Assembly (NCBI GenBank): GCA_933207985.1
Contig: OW240913.1
Coordinates: 99,483,126 to 99,547,125 of the forward strand
From: Pelobates cultripes
Taxonomy: Eukaryota; Chordata; Amphibia; Anura; Pelobatidae
Length of the DNA: 64,000 bases
Direction of reading: 5' to 3'
Made by a program: the position numbers and the translations under genes. Under the pieces are notes generated by a model that saw only the letters and a program-made list of their open reading frames with translations, did no database searches and was not told the DNA's origin. Positions 21,511 through 30,539 of the stretch are shown piece after piece (positions within the stretch are counted from its first letter, which is position 1; every line of letters begins with the position of its first letter).

Positions 21511-21873
21511 TCGCCAGTCACAGGTGGGAGCTCAATGGGGGGTTATTTTTTTAATTTTTTTAAGAGTGAGCAGCCACACGCTGCTCACTGTTTAATAGAC
21601 ATGCCCCTACTAGCTGGGTCACATGCTGCACTGGCCAATCACAGCCATGCCATTAGTAGGCATAGCTATGATGTCTTCTAAGGGCACACGAGTCAAACGC
21701 TTGTTGATTGGCTGCCCTGCAGCCTTTCAGAACGCGTCATTAATTCTCCGAACATCGAACTCCAACCTGAACATACAGTGATATGTCCGTGTTCGGGTCC
21801 GGGGTCCAAAAAACTTAATGTTCGGTACGAACCTGAACTTTTCTGTTCGGGTTCGCTCAACTCTAGTCATAAT

Positions 21874-22116
21874 CAACCCTGGGGAATCATAGCTTCTACA
21901 CATCCACTAATAAATGTTCTTGAACAAATGGTTCAAGTAGTAAAACTGATGGTAACTCCCACTGGGTACAGGACCTAGGCTCTGTGTTTTATCAAAGGTA
22001 GGATATATGCTTAGAAGATATATGCTTGAATTGATGAAAAAAAAGGAAAATAATTCTGTATACTGAAAGAACTGGTAAGTTTAAGAACCTAAAGCCCCTT
22101 TTATAACATGTAATGC
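21874..22116. other. spacer between two related hAT elements
   Basis: A 243-bp unique-looking spacer separating the two family members. No feature seen. Confidence 0.5.
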
Positions 22117-22129
22117 GTCTTAACTAGAG

Positions 22130-22490
22130 TTGAGCTGTAGTAAGGCTGAGAACGGCGTCATCGGCACTGGCCATGTTGGTGGAGTCCTCGAAACAGCGCA
22201 ACATGGCACACAGGTCTCTCATGGAGGCCCACTCATTGGTGGTGAAGTGGTGCTGTTCTGCAGAGCGACTGACCCGTGCGTGCTGCAGCTGAAACTCCGC
22301 TATCGCCTGCTGCTGCTTGCACAGTCTCTCCAGCAGGTGCAAGGTGCCTTATGAGCACGTCGCTTATGAGGCGGTGAGCGGGAAGGCCGAAGTTACGGGC
22401 AAGCAGCAGCCGGTTGAGAACGTCAAAAGAGCGCACAGACGGCCCACACTTTCTGCAGCAGCTCTGATATATCTGGGTATACACCATGGC
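22130..22490 (-). pseudogene. hAT transposase fragment, central region
   Basis: Pieces in three frames follow each other as in hAT (ZBED-like) transposases. These are YPDISELLQKVWAVCALF (about 22480-22426); then, after a frameshift, FGLPAHRLISDV (about 22395-22360, normally followed by a TRWNST tryptophan motif, here lost); then LLERLCKQQQAIAEFQLQHA and HHFTTNEWASMRDLCAMLRCFE (22335-22175). The family transposase cuts at terminal repeats with a DDE-type RNase H fold. Here only the segment around the W motif survives, broken by frameshifts, and it runs into the element's left terminal repeat. Confidence 0.6.
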
Positions 22491-22499
22491 GGTGTAGGT

Positions 22500-22536
22500 G
22501 GAAGCGGCGGCGGTGGAGGAGGAGGAGGAGGAGGTA
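22500..22536. repeat. GGC/GGA trinucleotide run
   Basis: GGCGGCGGTGGAGGAGGAGG and following units. It causes the poly-glycine and poly-serine/proline stretches in overlapping frames, which are not real proteins. Confidence 0.85.
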
Positions 22537-22649
22537 GCCAACATTGTTTTTTTTAATTGGTGTAGCCCCCAAAATAATGCACTTGAGTATAACAATGGCC
22601 GGGTGAGGCCGGTATAAATGTCTTTTCTGCACAAGGTACAGACAAGTCT

Positions 22650-22735
22650 GGTGGGATCCATGCCTGGTTCATTTTAATAAACGTGAGCTTGTCCACATTG
22701 GCCATGGACAGACGGCTGTGCTTGTCTGTGATAAC
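22650..22735 (-). pseudogene. hAT transposase fragment, C-terminal dimerisation segment
   Basis: The minus strand reads VITDKHSRLSMANVDKLTFI, like the RLS..NV..L.F.K.N block near the C-terminus of hAT transposases. It lies upstream (in minus-strand sense) of the central fragment 22130-22490, the reverse of the normal order, so the transposase sequence has been rearranged. It ends exactly where the 18S-like sequence begins. Confidence 0.45.
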
Positions 22736-23034
22736 CTCGTGCCAATTGCACGTCCCCGTAATGGCTACAGCGCATTTGGATGTCTGCCCTATCAACTTTT
22801 GATGCAATTTTTCACGCCTACCATGGTAACGGGGAATCAGGGTTCGATTCCAGAGAGAGAACCTGAGAAACGGCTACCACATGCAAGGAAGGCAGCAGGC
22901 AGCAAATTACCCACTCCCGATGCGGGGAGGTAGTGACGACAAATAATAATACACTACTCTTACGAGGCCCAGTAATTGTAATGAGTCCACTTTAAATCCT
23001 TTAACTTGGATCAATTGGAGGGCAAGTATGGTGC
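22722..23034 (+). pseudogene. 18S rRNA gene fragment 1
   Basis: Continuous similarity to the conserved 5' domain of eukaryotic 18S rRNA. Markers in order: GATAACCTCG; GATGTCTGCCCTATCAACTT; ACGGGGAATCAGGGTTCGAT; GAGAAACGGCTACCACATGC; AAGGAAGGCAGCAGGC; AAATTACCCACTCCCGA; GGGGAGGTAGTGACGA; AATGAGTCCACTTTAAATCC; GGAGGGCAAGT.TGGTGC. It spans roughly nucleotides 300-600 of 18S. Point changes and short deletions (such as GCAAGG for CCAAGG, and loss around TACCATGGTAACGGGG) show that it is a decayed copy, not a working gene. It lies inside a hAT element. Confidence 0.93.
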
Positions 23035-23110
23035 AGAGCGACTGACCCGTGCATGCTGCAGCTGAAATTCCACTATCGCCTGCTGCTGCTCGCTGAAGAT
23101 GCATCAGGGT
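23030..23110 (-). pseudogene. duplicated hAT transposase piece
   Basis: GCAGAGCGACTGACCCGTGC and the following ~60 bp repeat 22260-22325 with few changes. The 18S fragment joins it across the shared bases GTGCAG, a microhomology junction. Confidence 0.75.
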
Positions 23111-23283
23111 CCTGGTATGTGGCCGCACAAATGCTGGTGCTCAATACCAGGGGGCGTGCGGTTTCCCTGCACCAGACCCTGCTAATCCATTCCACACTGT
23201 GACTCCTAACTTCAACATCAGGCATACTGGGTCCCGGTTGTACGACCGCCGCCCAGACAGTGTCTGTGTCCGGGTCACCGGAC

Positions 23284-23384
23284 TGCGAAACTGCGAATGG
23301 CTTGTTAAATCTGTTATTGTTCCTTTTATCGGTTCATCTGTTTAACTGTGGGAATTCTAAAGATAATACATGCCAACGAGCGCT
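23284..23384 (+). pseudogene. 18S rRNA gene fragment 2
   Basis: Matches 18S rRNA at roughly nucleotides 75-185: GAAACTGCGAATGGCT, then GTTAAATC.GTTAT.GTTCC, TTTATCGGTTCATCTGTT, AACTGTGGGAATTCTAAAG and TAATACATGCCAACGAGCGC. It lacks a few bases between the CATCTGTT and AACTGTGG blocks. It comes from a more 5' part of 18S than fragment 1, yet lies downstream of it, so the two pieces are out of order. Confidence 0.9.
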
Positions 23385-23675
23385 AGGGTATGGCCGCTCC
23401 ACTTTTGCACCCTGCTCCCTCTTATGCTGTAGTGGTGCCTCTGTGCGACCAGCGCCTCTTTCTCCAAACTGCACACGTCCCTCGCATGACCTTCATTCCA
23501 CGTTGTTTTGGTGTTTGGTTTTTAACTTTGTAGTTGTGTCTTTACACAATATAGAAATGTATATTAATGCTTCTGTATATGAAGCGATCACAATAACACT
23601 TATTTTTCACTTTTTTAAAAAGTCTTTAGACTTTCTTGAGAAGCGGTAACTAGCCAGTGTTGCACACATACACCA
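23385..23675. other. unassigned interior of the composite hAT element
   Basis: The open frame at 23260-23649 starts inside 18S fragment 2 and has no recognised domain. No other feature seen. Confidence 0.4.
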
Positions 23676-23729
23676 GATATGAAGTGCAGGCACCAAATTG
23701 ACTTTTTAGCACCTAAAGAATTCGAATGT
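23676..23729. repeat. ~103-bp satellite, portion left of the TTAA insertion
   Basis: AGATATGAAGTGCAGGCACC, then CAAATTGACTTTTTAGCACC and AAAGAATTCGAATG, are the same unit as 25772-27112, cut at TTAA by the next feature. Confidence 0.9.
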
Positions 23730-24039
23730 TTAACCCCTTAAGACCGGAGGGCGTACTATTACGTCCTCTAATAGGCGGCTCTAAACGCCGCCGGGCGTAA
23801 TAGTACGCCCTCCGGTCTTTCTGTACTTACCCGGTCGCCGGCGGTCCCACGCCGGCGATCGCGGTGGGGGGGACTCCCAGGGAGCCCCCCGCGGCACGAC
23901 CGTCCTCCAGGAAGCCCCCCGGCCGTGTGAGAGTGGGGTCCTAGCGAGGACCCCACAATCACATGGCCGGGGATAGCTGGCTTCTGTATTGCCAGCAGGG
24001 GGCTGCCTGTAATGACAGGTGGTCCCCCTGCTGGCTGAA

Positions 24040-24610
24040 AATAAAAATGAAATAAATAAATAGTGTAAAAAAATAAATAATATATACTTAGATCATATAT
24101 ATATTATATATATATGATCAAAGTATATATATACACATATACATACACACATGTACACCGTCTAGGTGTATTTTACTATTAATATATATATAATTATATA
24201 TATATATTAATATCAAATTACACGTACACTGATACTGATTAAATATATATATATAATTATTGTTATATATATATTTATATATATTATAAAAAAAATTAAA
24301 TGTAAATACGTTAAAAAATAAAATTACAAAAATAATTAAAAATAAATAATTAAAAAATATATAGATGTGTGTTATTTCGTTCTAACTGTATTGTGAAATT
24401 AATATATATATATATATATCAAAATACACATAGAACGAAATAATATATATATTTATACGCATAAATATATACGTATATATCACTATATATATATACCTAT
24501 ATATAAATAAAAATATTTTAAAAAAATTATATAGATATACATATATATACACATACGTATATATATACATATATTGATTCTACATATATATTTATGTAAT
24601 ATTTTTACAT
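24040..24610. repeat. AT-rich microsatellite zone
   Basis: Dense TATATA runs interspersed with ACGTATA and TAAAAA blocks. The short tyrosine/isoleucine frames (for example 24382-24570) are artefacts of this composition. Confidence 0.9.
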
Positions 24611-24699
24611 AATTAGGTATCTTAATTAATTATAATTAGCAGGACCTGCATGACAACCCATGCCGAAAGTAAAGGGAATTTAATTTGCTAGCACTATAT

Positions 24700-24972
24700 T
24701 TAACCCTATAACTTTCCGAGACACCATAAAACCTGTACATGGGGGGTACTGTTCTACTCGGGAGACTTCGCTGAACACAAATATTAGTGTTTCACAACAG
24801 TAAAATGTATTACAACGATGATATCGCCAGTAAAAGTGACGTTTTTTGCATTTTTCACGCACAAACAGCATTAAACGGACAATATTATTGCTATGATACT
24901 TTTTACTGTTTTGAAACACAAATATTTGTGTTCAGTGAAGTCTCCCGAGTACAACAATACCCCTCATGTACA
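24700..24972. repeat. long palindrome 1
   Basis: The left arm GGGTACTGTTCTACTCGGGA, then GACTTCGCTGAACACAAATA, pairs with the right arm TATTTGTGTTCAGTGAAGTC followed by TCCCGAGTACAACAATACCC; the centre is near 24850. As a result both strands encode a similar peptide (IFVFSEVSRV). Confidence 0.9.
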
Positions 24973-24973
24973 T

Positions 24974-25346
24974 TCGCCAGATTGGTTACGTTGCCTTTGA
25001 GACCCTATGGTAGCCCAAGAATGAAAATTACCCCTATGATGGCATACCATTTGCAATAGTAGACAACCCAAGGTATTGCAAACGGGGTATGTCCAGTCTT
25101 TTTTAGTAGCCACTTAGTCACAAACACTGGCCAAAATTGGCGTTTTTTGCATTTTCACACACAAACAAATACTAACGCTAACTTTGGCCAGTGTTTGTGA
25201 CCAAATGGCTACTAAAAAAGACTGGACATACCCCATTTGCAATACCTTGGGTTGTCTACTATTGCAAATGGTATGCCATTATGGGTGTAAATTTCATTCC
25301 TGGGCTACTATAAAGTCCCAAAGGCAACGTAACCAATCTGGCGAAT
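24974..25346. repeat. long palindrome 2
   Basis: The outer arms CGCCAGATTGGTTACGTTGC (24974) and GCAACGTAACCAATCTGGCG (ending about 25345) are perfect complements. Inner arms such as GACAACCCAAGGTATTGCAA with TTGCAATACCTTGGGTTGTC continue toward the centre near 25160. Each arm is about 170 bp. Confidence 0.95.
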
Positions 25347-25771
25347 TTCAATTTCAAATGTAACGTGCTATATTTGACCCTGTAACTTCCCAAAACGCCA
25401 TAAAACCTGTACATAGGGGGTACTGTTTTACACGTGAGACTTTGCTGAATACAAATATGTGTATTTTATTGCAGTAAAAGCAAACAGTATTATGACACTG
25501 ACCGTTTAATTGTCATGTAGAACTAAAAAAATCCAATAAAATCGTATTTTCTCCCATTTTTTTCATATTAAATTATGTTTCATAGCTAAATATTTGATAT
25601 TAAATGAAAGCCCTGTTTCCCCTGAATAAAATGATATATAATAAGGGTGAGTGCATTTACTATGAAAGAGGTGTATTACGGTTGGACAGACATGTAGCGC
25701 AAATGCCAGGTTTTGTTTACATTTTGTTTTGTTCACAACGTGTACATTTGGCTCCGTCCTTAAGGGGTTAA

Positions 25772-27112
25772 AAATGCGCTGTAAGCACAGTATTTTACGG
25801 TTCTATTTGACTCTCAGATATGAACTGCAGGCACCAAATGGACTTTTTAGCACCTAAAGAATGTGAATGTTTAAAAATGCGCTGTAAGCACAGTATATGA
25901 TGGTTCTATTTGACTCTCAGATATGAACTGTAGGCACCAAATTGACTTTTTAACACCTAAATAATTTGAATTTTTAAAACTGCAATGTAAGCACGATATT
26001 TGACGGTTTTATTTGACTCTCAGATATGAAGTGCAGGTACCAAATTGGCTTTTTAGCACTTAAAGCATTTGAATTTTTAAAACTGCACCATATTTGACGG
26101 TTCTATTTGACTCTCAGATATGAAGTGCAGGCACCTAATTAACTTTTTAGCACCTAAAGAATTAGAATTTTTAAAACTGTTATGTCACAGCAGTATTTGA
26201 CGGTTCTATTTGACTCTCAGATATGAAGTGCAGGCACCAAACTGACTTTTTAGCACCTAAATAATTTGAATTTTTAAAAATGCATGTAAGCACAATATTT
26301 GACGGTTCTATTTGACTCTCAGATATGAAGTGCAGGCACCGAATTGACTTTTTAGCACCTAAAGAATTAGAATTTTTAAAACTGCTATATCACAGCAGTA
26401 TTTGACGGTTCTATTTGACTCTCAGATATGAAGTGCAGGCACCTAATTGACTTTTTAGCACCTAAAGAATTTGAATTTTTAAAACTGCTATGTCACAGCA
26501 GTATTTGACGGTTCTATTTGACTCTCAGATATGAAGTGCAGGCACCAAACTGACTTGTTAGCACCTAAATAATTTGAATTTTTAAAAATGCATGTAAGCA
26601 CAATATTTGACGGTTCTATTTGACTCTCAGATATGACGTGCAGGCACCAAACTGACTTTTTAGCACCTAAATAATTTGAATTTTTAAAATTGCAATGTAA
26701 GCACAATATTTGACGGTTCTATTTGACTCTCAGATATGAAGTGCAGGCACCAAATTGACTTTTTAGCACCTAAAGAATTAGAATTTTTAAAACTGCTATG
26801 TCACAGCAGTATTTGACGGTTCTATTTGACTCTCAGATATAAAGTGCAGGCACCAAATTGACTTTTTAGCACTTTAAGCATTTGAATTTTTGAGTCTCAG
26901 ATATAAAGTGCAGGCACCAAATTTACTTTTTAGCACCTAAAGAATTTGAATTTTTAAAACTGCAATGTAAGCACAGTATTTGATGGTTCTATTTGACTCT
27001 CAGATATAAAGTGCAGACAGCAAATTGACTTTTTAGCTCCTAAAGAATTAGAATTTTTAAAAATGCAATGTAAGCACAGTATTTGACGGTTCTATCTGCA
27101 GTACGCAAATGT
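25772..27112. repeat. ~103-bp satellite array, about 13 units
   Basis: Units contain TTCTATTTGACTCTCAGATA, TGAAGTGCAGGCACCAAATT, GACTTTTTAGCACCTAAAGA, ATTTGAATTTTTAAAACTGC and a TGTAAGCACAGTATTTGACG tail, with starts spaced about 100-107 bp. Two alternating variants of the tail (CTATGTCACAGCAG and CAATGTAAGCACAG) suggest some higher-order duplication. One unit near 26890 is truncated. Confidence 0.95.
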
Positions 27113-27285
27113 ATTATTTAGCACTAAAAAAATTGCAGTATTTAACAATGCCTAGATGTTGCCCACTGAGCTACTAGAACAGGATTAAAGTAATGTGCCT
27201 GGCACACATGCAGTTGCAAGTGCACTGCACTCTCTGTGGCACTGGGCTCAGGTCAGCGTACAAAAATGTAGTACTATAGCACCCA

Positions 27286-27343
27286 CAAAAATAATCGCTG
27301 TAGTTTGAATAATCGCGGTAGTTTGAATAATCGCTGTAGTTTG
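27286..27343. repeat. 18-bp tandem repeat, three copies
   Basis: AATAATCGCTGTAGTTTG occurs three times in a row with one G/T difference in the middle copy. Confidence 0.85.
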
Positions 27344-27700
27344 CAGATTCAACACCAGAATTCTTTCCTAATCTATCCCTAACAGCTGCAGCATCCTCCT
27401 ACATTAATAAGAGCTCATGTGCGTGCGGCGCTACGCGACTCCAACTTATATATAGAGGCTGGGTCACATGCTGCACTGGCCAATCACAGCCATGCCATTA
27501 CTAGGCATGGCTGTGATGGCTTCTAAGGGCAGACAAGTCAAATGCTTGTTGATTGGCTGCCCTGCAGCCTTTCAAAACGTGCCATTAAATCGCCAAACAC
27601 CGAACTCCAACCCGAACATACACTGATATGTCTGTATTCGTATTCGGGTCTGGGGTCCAAAAAACTTTACAGTCCGGGTTCGCTCAACTCTAGTCTTAAC

Positions 27701-28266
27701 TGTTGGATTACATCATATTTAAAATCTCAATAGTCTGTGTACTTTCTATTTACATAGACTAACTGCTTGAGGACTCTAGGTTATACTAGGATTCTATGAT
27801 ATACACATTTTTTTAAAAATAAATATATGCATTCATGACCCTTTAAAGTTGTACTATACTGAAGTACTAGTTGTACTGAAGGAGGTAAAGTAAGTTGTTG
27901 TGTTTACCTTTTTTAATAACTTTGTAGACGTCCATGCTGCTATTTCTCTGTTATACAAACATATTATCTATCTGAATTTTATTATCAGAATTATTTGCAA
28001 TCCCCCACAAAACCTCTTTCTGTCCAGGTGACCTTGAGTTCTAATTTCCTGGAATGAATCCCTTTGGAATAACTGATGACTTCTCTGTCTCTCTTCTGGC
28101 ACTCCTGTACCCATTTTTTGGTACTCTCATACATTAGGAATTGTTAAGATGTGATCTTCATTAAATCATTTTGATTTATCCTTTTGAAACTGGGTTGTGA
28201 TGTCTTGCATTTTAGCTAGATACTTTGTTTTATTGTTAGACTTGTTTTTCTAAGTAATATGCAGGA
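27701..28266. other. no recognised feature
   Basis: Unique-looking spacer between the composite hAT element and the Penelope-like element. Confidence 0.5.
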
Positions 28267-28281
28267 AAACCTGGTTTACCA
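28267..28281. repeat. target-site duplication, left, of Penelope-like element
   Basis: AAACCTGGTTTACCA, repeated exactly at 35244-35258. Confidence 0.75.
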
Positions 28282-28284
28282 AAA

Positions 28285-29000
28285 ACAATACTAAAAACAA
28301 ATTAGGTGAGCTGTGTCTTTAAGACGTGTACTTAATAAAATATATAAAATCTTTGTATAAATGTTATTTGCTAAAGTGCATATATGTTAAAGTGCAAAAA
28401 TAAATGTGCACCAGTGCAATAAATAGATATCAATAAAGTGCTGCAATTCTTGTGCAAAAGAGCAGTGTAAACTGTCACACTTTACTTACACACACTATAC
28501 ATTAGTATGAGTTGACTCCACATAGAAGGTACACATGTATAAAAAAAGAAAAAACAACAACCTCAGACATAGGGCAATATTGCCCAGTAAATTTAAAAAG
28601 ATATTTAAGCTTCACAGGTGTAAAGCAGAGGAACCTGCTCTAACTATAAAAGCTTTAGAATATACCACTATGGACTCTGCTGTGGTAAAAACCCAATCTT
28701 AATTAGAACACTTTAAAAGCAACAGCAACTAGCCGAATTCGCTCTTAGCCTCTCACCCCACCGATAGAGTTCTTCCTGGGTCTCACCACTGCCGGCTGTG
28801 GGAAACAGGTACTTGGACTCCGATAATTCTGGGGGCCGTGGCCAACGTTGCGTGAGTCCGGTACGCCGGCTTCCTCAGATCTGCCCTTCGTCTACAGTCG
28901 GTATATATGTCCATAGCATGTGTGTGAGATCCCCAAATCCGTCCCAGTTGGAGAATGTCCATAGGTTAAGGTATAATTATTTAGCAGTGCTCATAGGTAA
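28285..29000. repeat. Penelope inverted arm, left
   Basis: Reverse complement of 34417-35132 with modest divergence. The best blocks are GTGCAAAAGAGCAGTGTAAA, GTATGAGTTGACTCCACATA and CTCTCACCCCACCGATAGAG. On the minus strand, CTGAGGA (28872-28878) followed by a GCCGG..CCGG stem resembles the first half of a hammerhead ribozyme core. Confidence 0.92.
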
Positions 29001-29424
29001 TTATTCTTAAACTAGAAAAAAAGCAAAAATTGGATCAAAAGTTAACCACACCTTCCCTAATCATGTAAACAGAATGATACCAAATAGTTTTAAAGATCAG
29101 GAAAGATATAGGAACTATAACAAGTGGCAGACTCCGAAGTATCCAAGCCAGGCAGGTTGGACTGGAGTGCAATCCGGGAGGAGACACTATAAAACCTATA
29201 GGAGGAATTTTGATCCAGAGCAATAAGGACATCTCCCTGAGAAATCATTTTGATCCCCTATCTGAAGACAGGTATGTGGAAGATCGGGATGATTTTTTTA
29301 GGGAGAGTGAGGGAATGGATGGGTAGCTCTCCCATTGGAGAGAGGAGATACTGAGAACCAGAGGATGTAGAGGGGGAGCCAGGTCCCAGTATAGAAAAAA
29401 AGAAGAGATGCCCAAAAGGACGGA

Positions 29425-29975
29425 ATAATTAACCTTTCCAACCAAATTTTAACTAATGATGAGATCAGTGTTTTGGGTAAAGGCTTGAAATTTGCCCACA
29501 GTGAAAATTGTACTCCTTTTCAGCGTACATTGATATTTTAAAGTTTTCTAGAGTTTTAACAATTAAATGTTTTTTTGAAGTTAATAAAAAGAAAGTTAGT
29601 ATTCTTGATTCAAATGAGGGTAACCATACCAATTTAAAATGTAAATCCAATTTTTATTCTTGAAAATATTGTACGAGCGCTATTGATATGTTTGAAAAAA
29701 CGGATGACCAGGAAGCTTTAGATAAAAAGAATAAGAAGATAATAATTTATAATCTCAATTTTAATGAAAATAGAGCTCTGGAAGAACTTAGGAAAAATAG
29801 GGAAATAATAATTAAGCCTGCAGACAAAGGGGGAAGCATTGTTATTCAAAACACAAAGGACTACTTGGAGGAGTGCTACAGTCAGTTAAGTAATAAGGAT
29901 GTATATGTACAATTAGATGGGGATCCTACTTTAAATATACAAGATTCTCTTTATGCTCTTTTGGAAAGAGGTAAG
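29425..29975 (+). pseudogene. Penelope-like reverse transcriptase, N-terminal part
   Basis: NLSNQILTNDEISVLGKGLK opens the recognisable region, matching the NLS..LT..E...L..GL.F motif of Penelope-like proteins. The frame from 29688 reads EELRKNREIIIKPADKGGSI, then VIQNTKDYLEECYSQL and YVQLDGDPT. KPADKGG followed by DY..E....L is the signature upstream of the RT palm in this class. The frame stops being Penelope-like at about 29975, exactly where CAGGGCCTG begins a different repeat. Stops lie between the two blocks. The enzyme would reverse-transcribe the element RNA. Confidence 0.8.
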
Positions 29976-30134
29976 CAGGGCCTGTGCAAGGATTTTTGCC
30001 GCCCTAGGCAAAAGAAAAATTTGCCCCATGTGACATCACAATGCTCCACCCAACACAATGCCCCACCCATATGATTTCCAATATGAACTAACACCAGTGC
30101 TGCACACAGTGTGTGATTACATTAAAAAGCCTGC

Positions 30135-30215
30135 AGGGACAGGCTATAGACACCGGAACCACTTCACTAAGCTGCGGTGGTTCTGGGGACTATAGTGTCC
30201 CTTTGATGTGAGGTA
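30135..30215 (-). mobile_element. Kolobok/T2-like terminus, partial
   Basis: Ends GGACTATAGTGTCCCTTTGA; reversed, this is the AAAGGGACACTATAGTCC start seen in other copies. Inverted orientation, no partner end. Confidence 0.5.
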
Positions 30216-30539
30216 AATTAGAGATTAGTGTCACTAATAATATACTAGATTGCCTACTTACAACCAGATGAGGATAGTGATGGGTCTGGCTGCAGTTTGG
30301 CTCCACTGGTCTGGTGTAGAACAGGATCTCTGGAGGCTGTTTGTAACTGTGGTCACAAAATTCAATGTTCTGGGAGAACGGGAAGCAGCTCCACTTTTTG
30401 GGGCCGCTTACACGGCTCAAGATCTGGGCCCCAGGGCCTGACGGTGAGTATGCCCACAAGGCCCACTCATAAGTCCACTTATATGTTCCACCCACCCATG
30501 AGTTCGCTCACAGGGAGTGGAGTGTGTAGGGGATGTGTT

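Larger units (their letters stand above)
19453..21865. mobile_element. foldback-type non-autonomous hAT element, 2,413 bp
   Basis: The ends are TAGAGTTGAGC (left) and GCTCAACTCTA (right), a perfect 11-bp terminal inverted repeat flanked by an exact 8-bp duplication GTCATAAT. These features define a hAT element. It has no transposase. The interior is a large imperfect palindrome. The left side carries hairpins and a GC-rich minisatellite (19958-20480). The right side carries the inverted minisatellite (20940-21510) and an inverted copy of the 'GTGAGCAGCC...AGTAGGGG' outer block (21566-21615). The centre holds several inverted blocks of ATCAGAGTGCTCTGTG. Its last ~230 bp closely match the right end of the element at 22125-27692, so the two belong to one family. 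Confidence 0.92.
23734..25767. mobile_element. piggyBac-like TTAA-target element, 2,034 bp
   Basis: The element begins CCCCTTAAGACCGGAGGG and ends CGTCCTTAAGGGG, flanked on each side by TTAA (23730-23733, 25768-25771). Removing it restores an uninterrupted satellite unit: GAATG-TTAA-AAATGCGCTG, exactly as in the neighbouring unit near 25868. Termini in C/G next to duplicated TTAA are typical of piggyBac-group elements. A subterminal hairpin has 22-bp perfect arms (23742-23763 with 23796-23817). There is no transposase. The interior goes from GC-rich to an AT-microsatellite zone (24040-24610), then to two long palindromes. Confidence 0.88.
22125..27692. mobile_element. composite hAT element, 5,568 bp, carrying 18S rRNA gene fragments and a satellite
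   Basis: TAGAGTTGAGC (22125-22135) and GCTCAACTCTA (27682-27692) form a perfect 11-bp terminal inverted repeat. The flanks are an exact 8-bp duplication, GTCTTAAC (22117-22124 and 27693-27700). The last ~230 bp are nearly the same as in the neighbouring element 19453-21865; the left end retains only the terminal repeat before unrelated sequence. In order, the interior holds hAT transposase fragments (minus strand), an 18S rRNA fragment, a duplicated transposase piece, a second 18S fragment, the start of a ~103-bp satellite, a 2-kb piggyBac-like insert, the rest of the satellite, and the shared right end. It could not encode a transposase and must have moved in trans. Confidence 0.9.

Noticed and set aside
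22317..22556. Frame ending in poly-glycine
   Set aside because: Antisense to hAT transposase remnants and running into a GGC/GGA repeat.
22722..23384. A functional rRNA gene
   Set aside because: Only two short, mutated and out-of-order 18S pieces are present, with no 28S, 5.8S or spacer sequence recognised.
24680..25059. Two opposite-strand frames with nearly the same peptide, suggestive of a gene pair
   Set aside because: The DNA is a palindrome, so both strands read alike.
26488..26706. Frame with an internal peptide duplication
   Set aside because: Read from the ~103-bp satellite.
25772..27112. CRISPR-like regular repeats
   Set aside because: The whole unit is repeated, without unique spacers, and the DNA is eukaryotic; it is a satellite.
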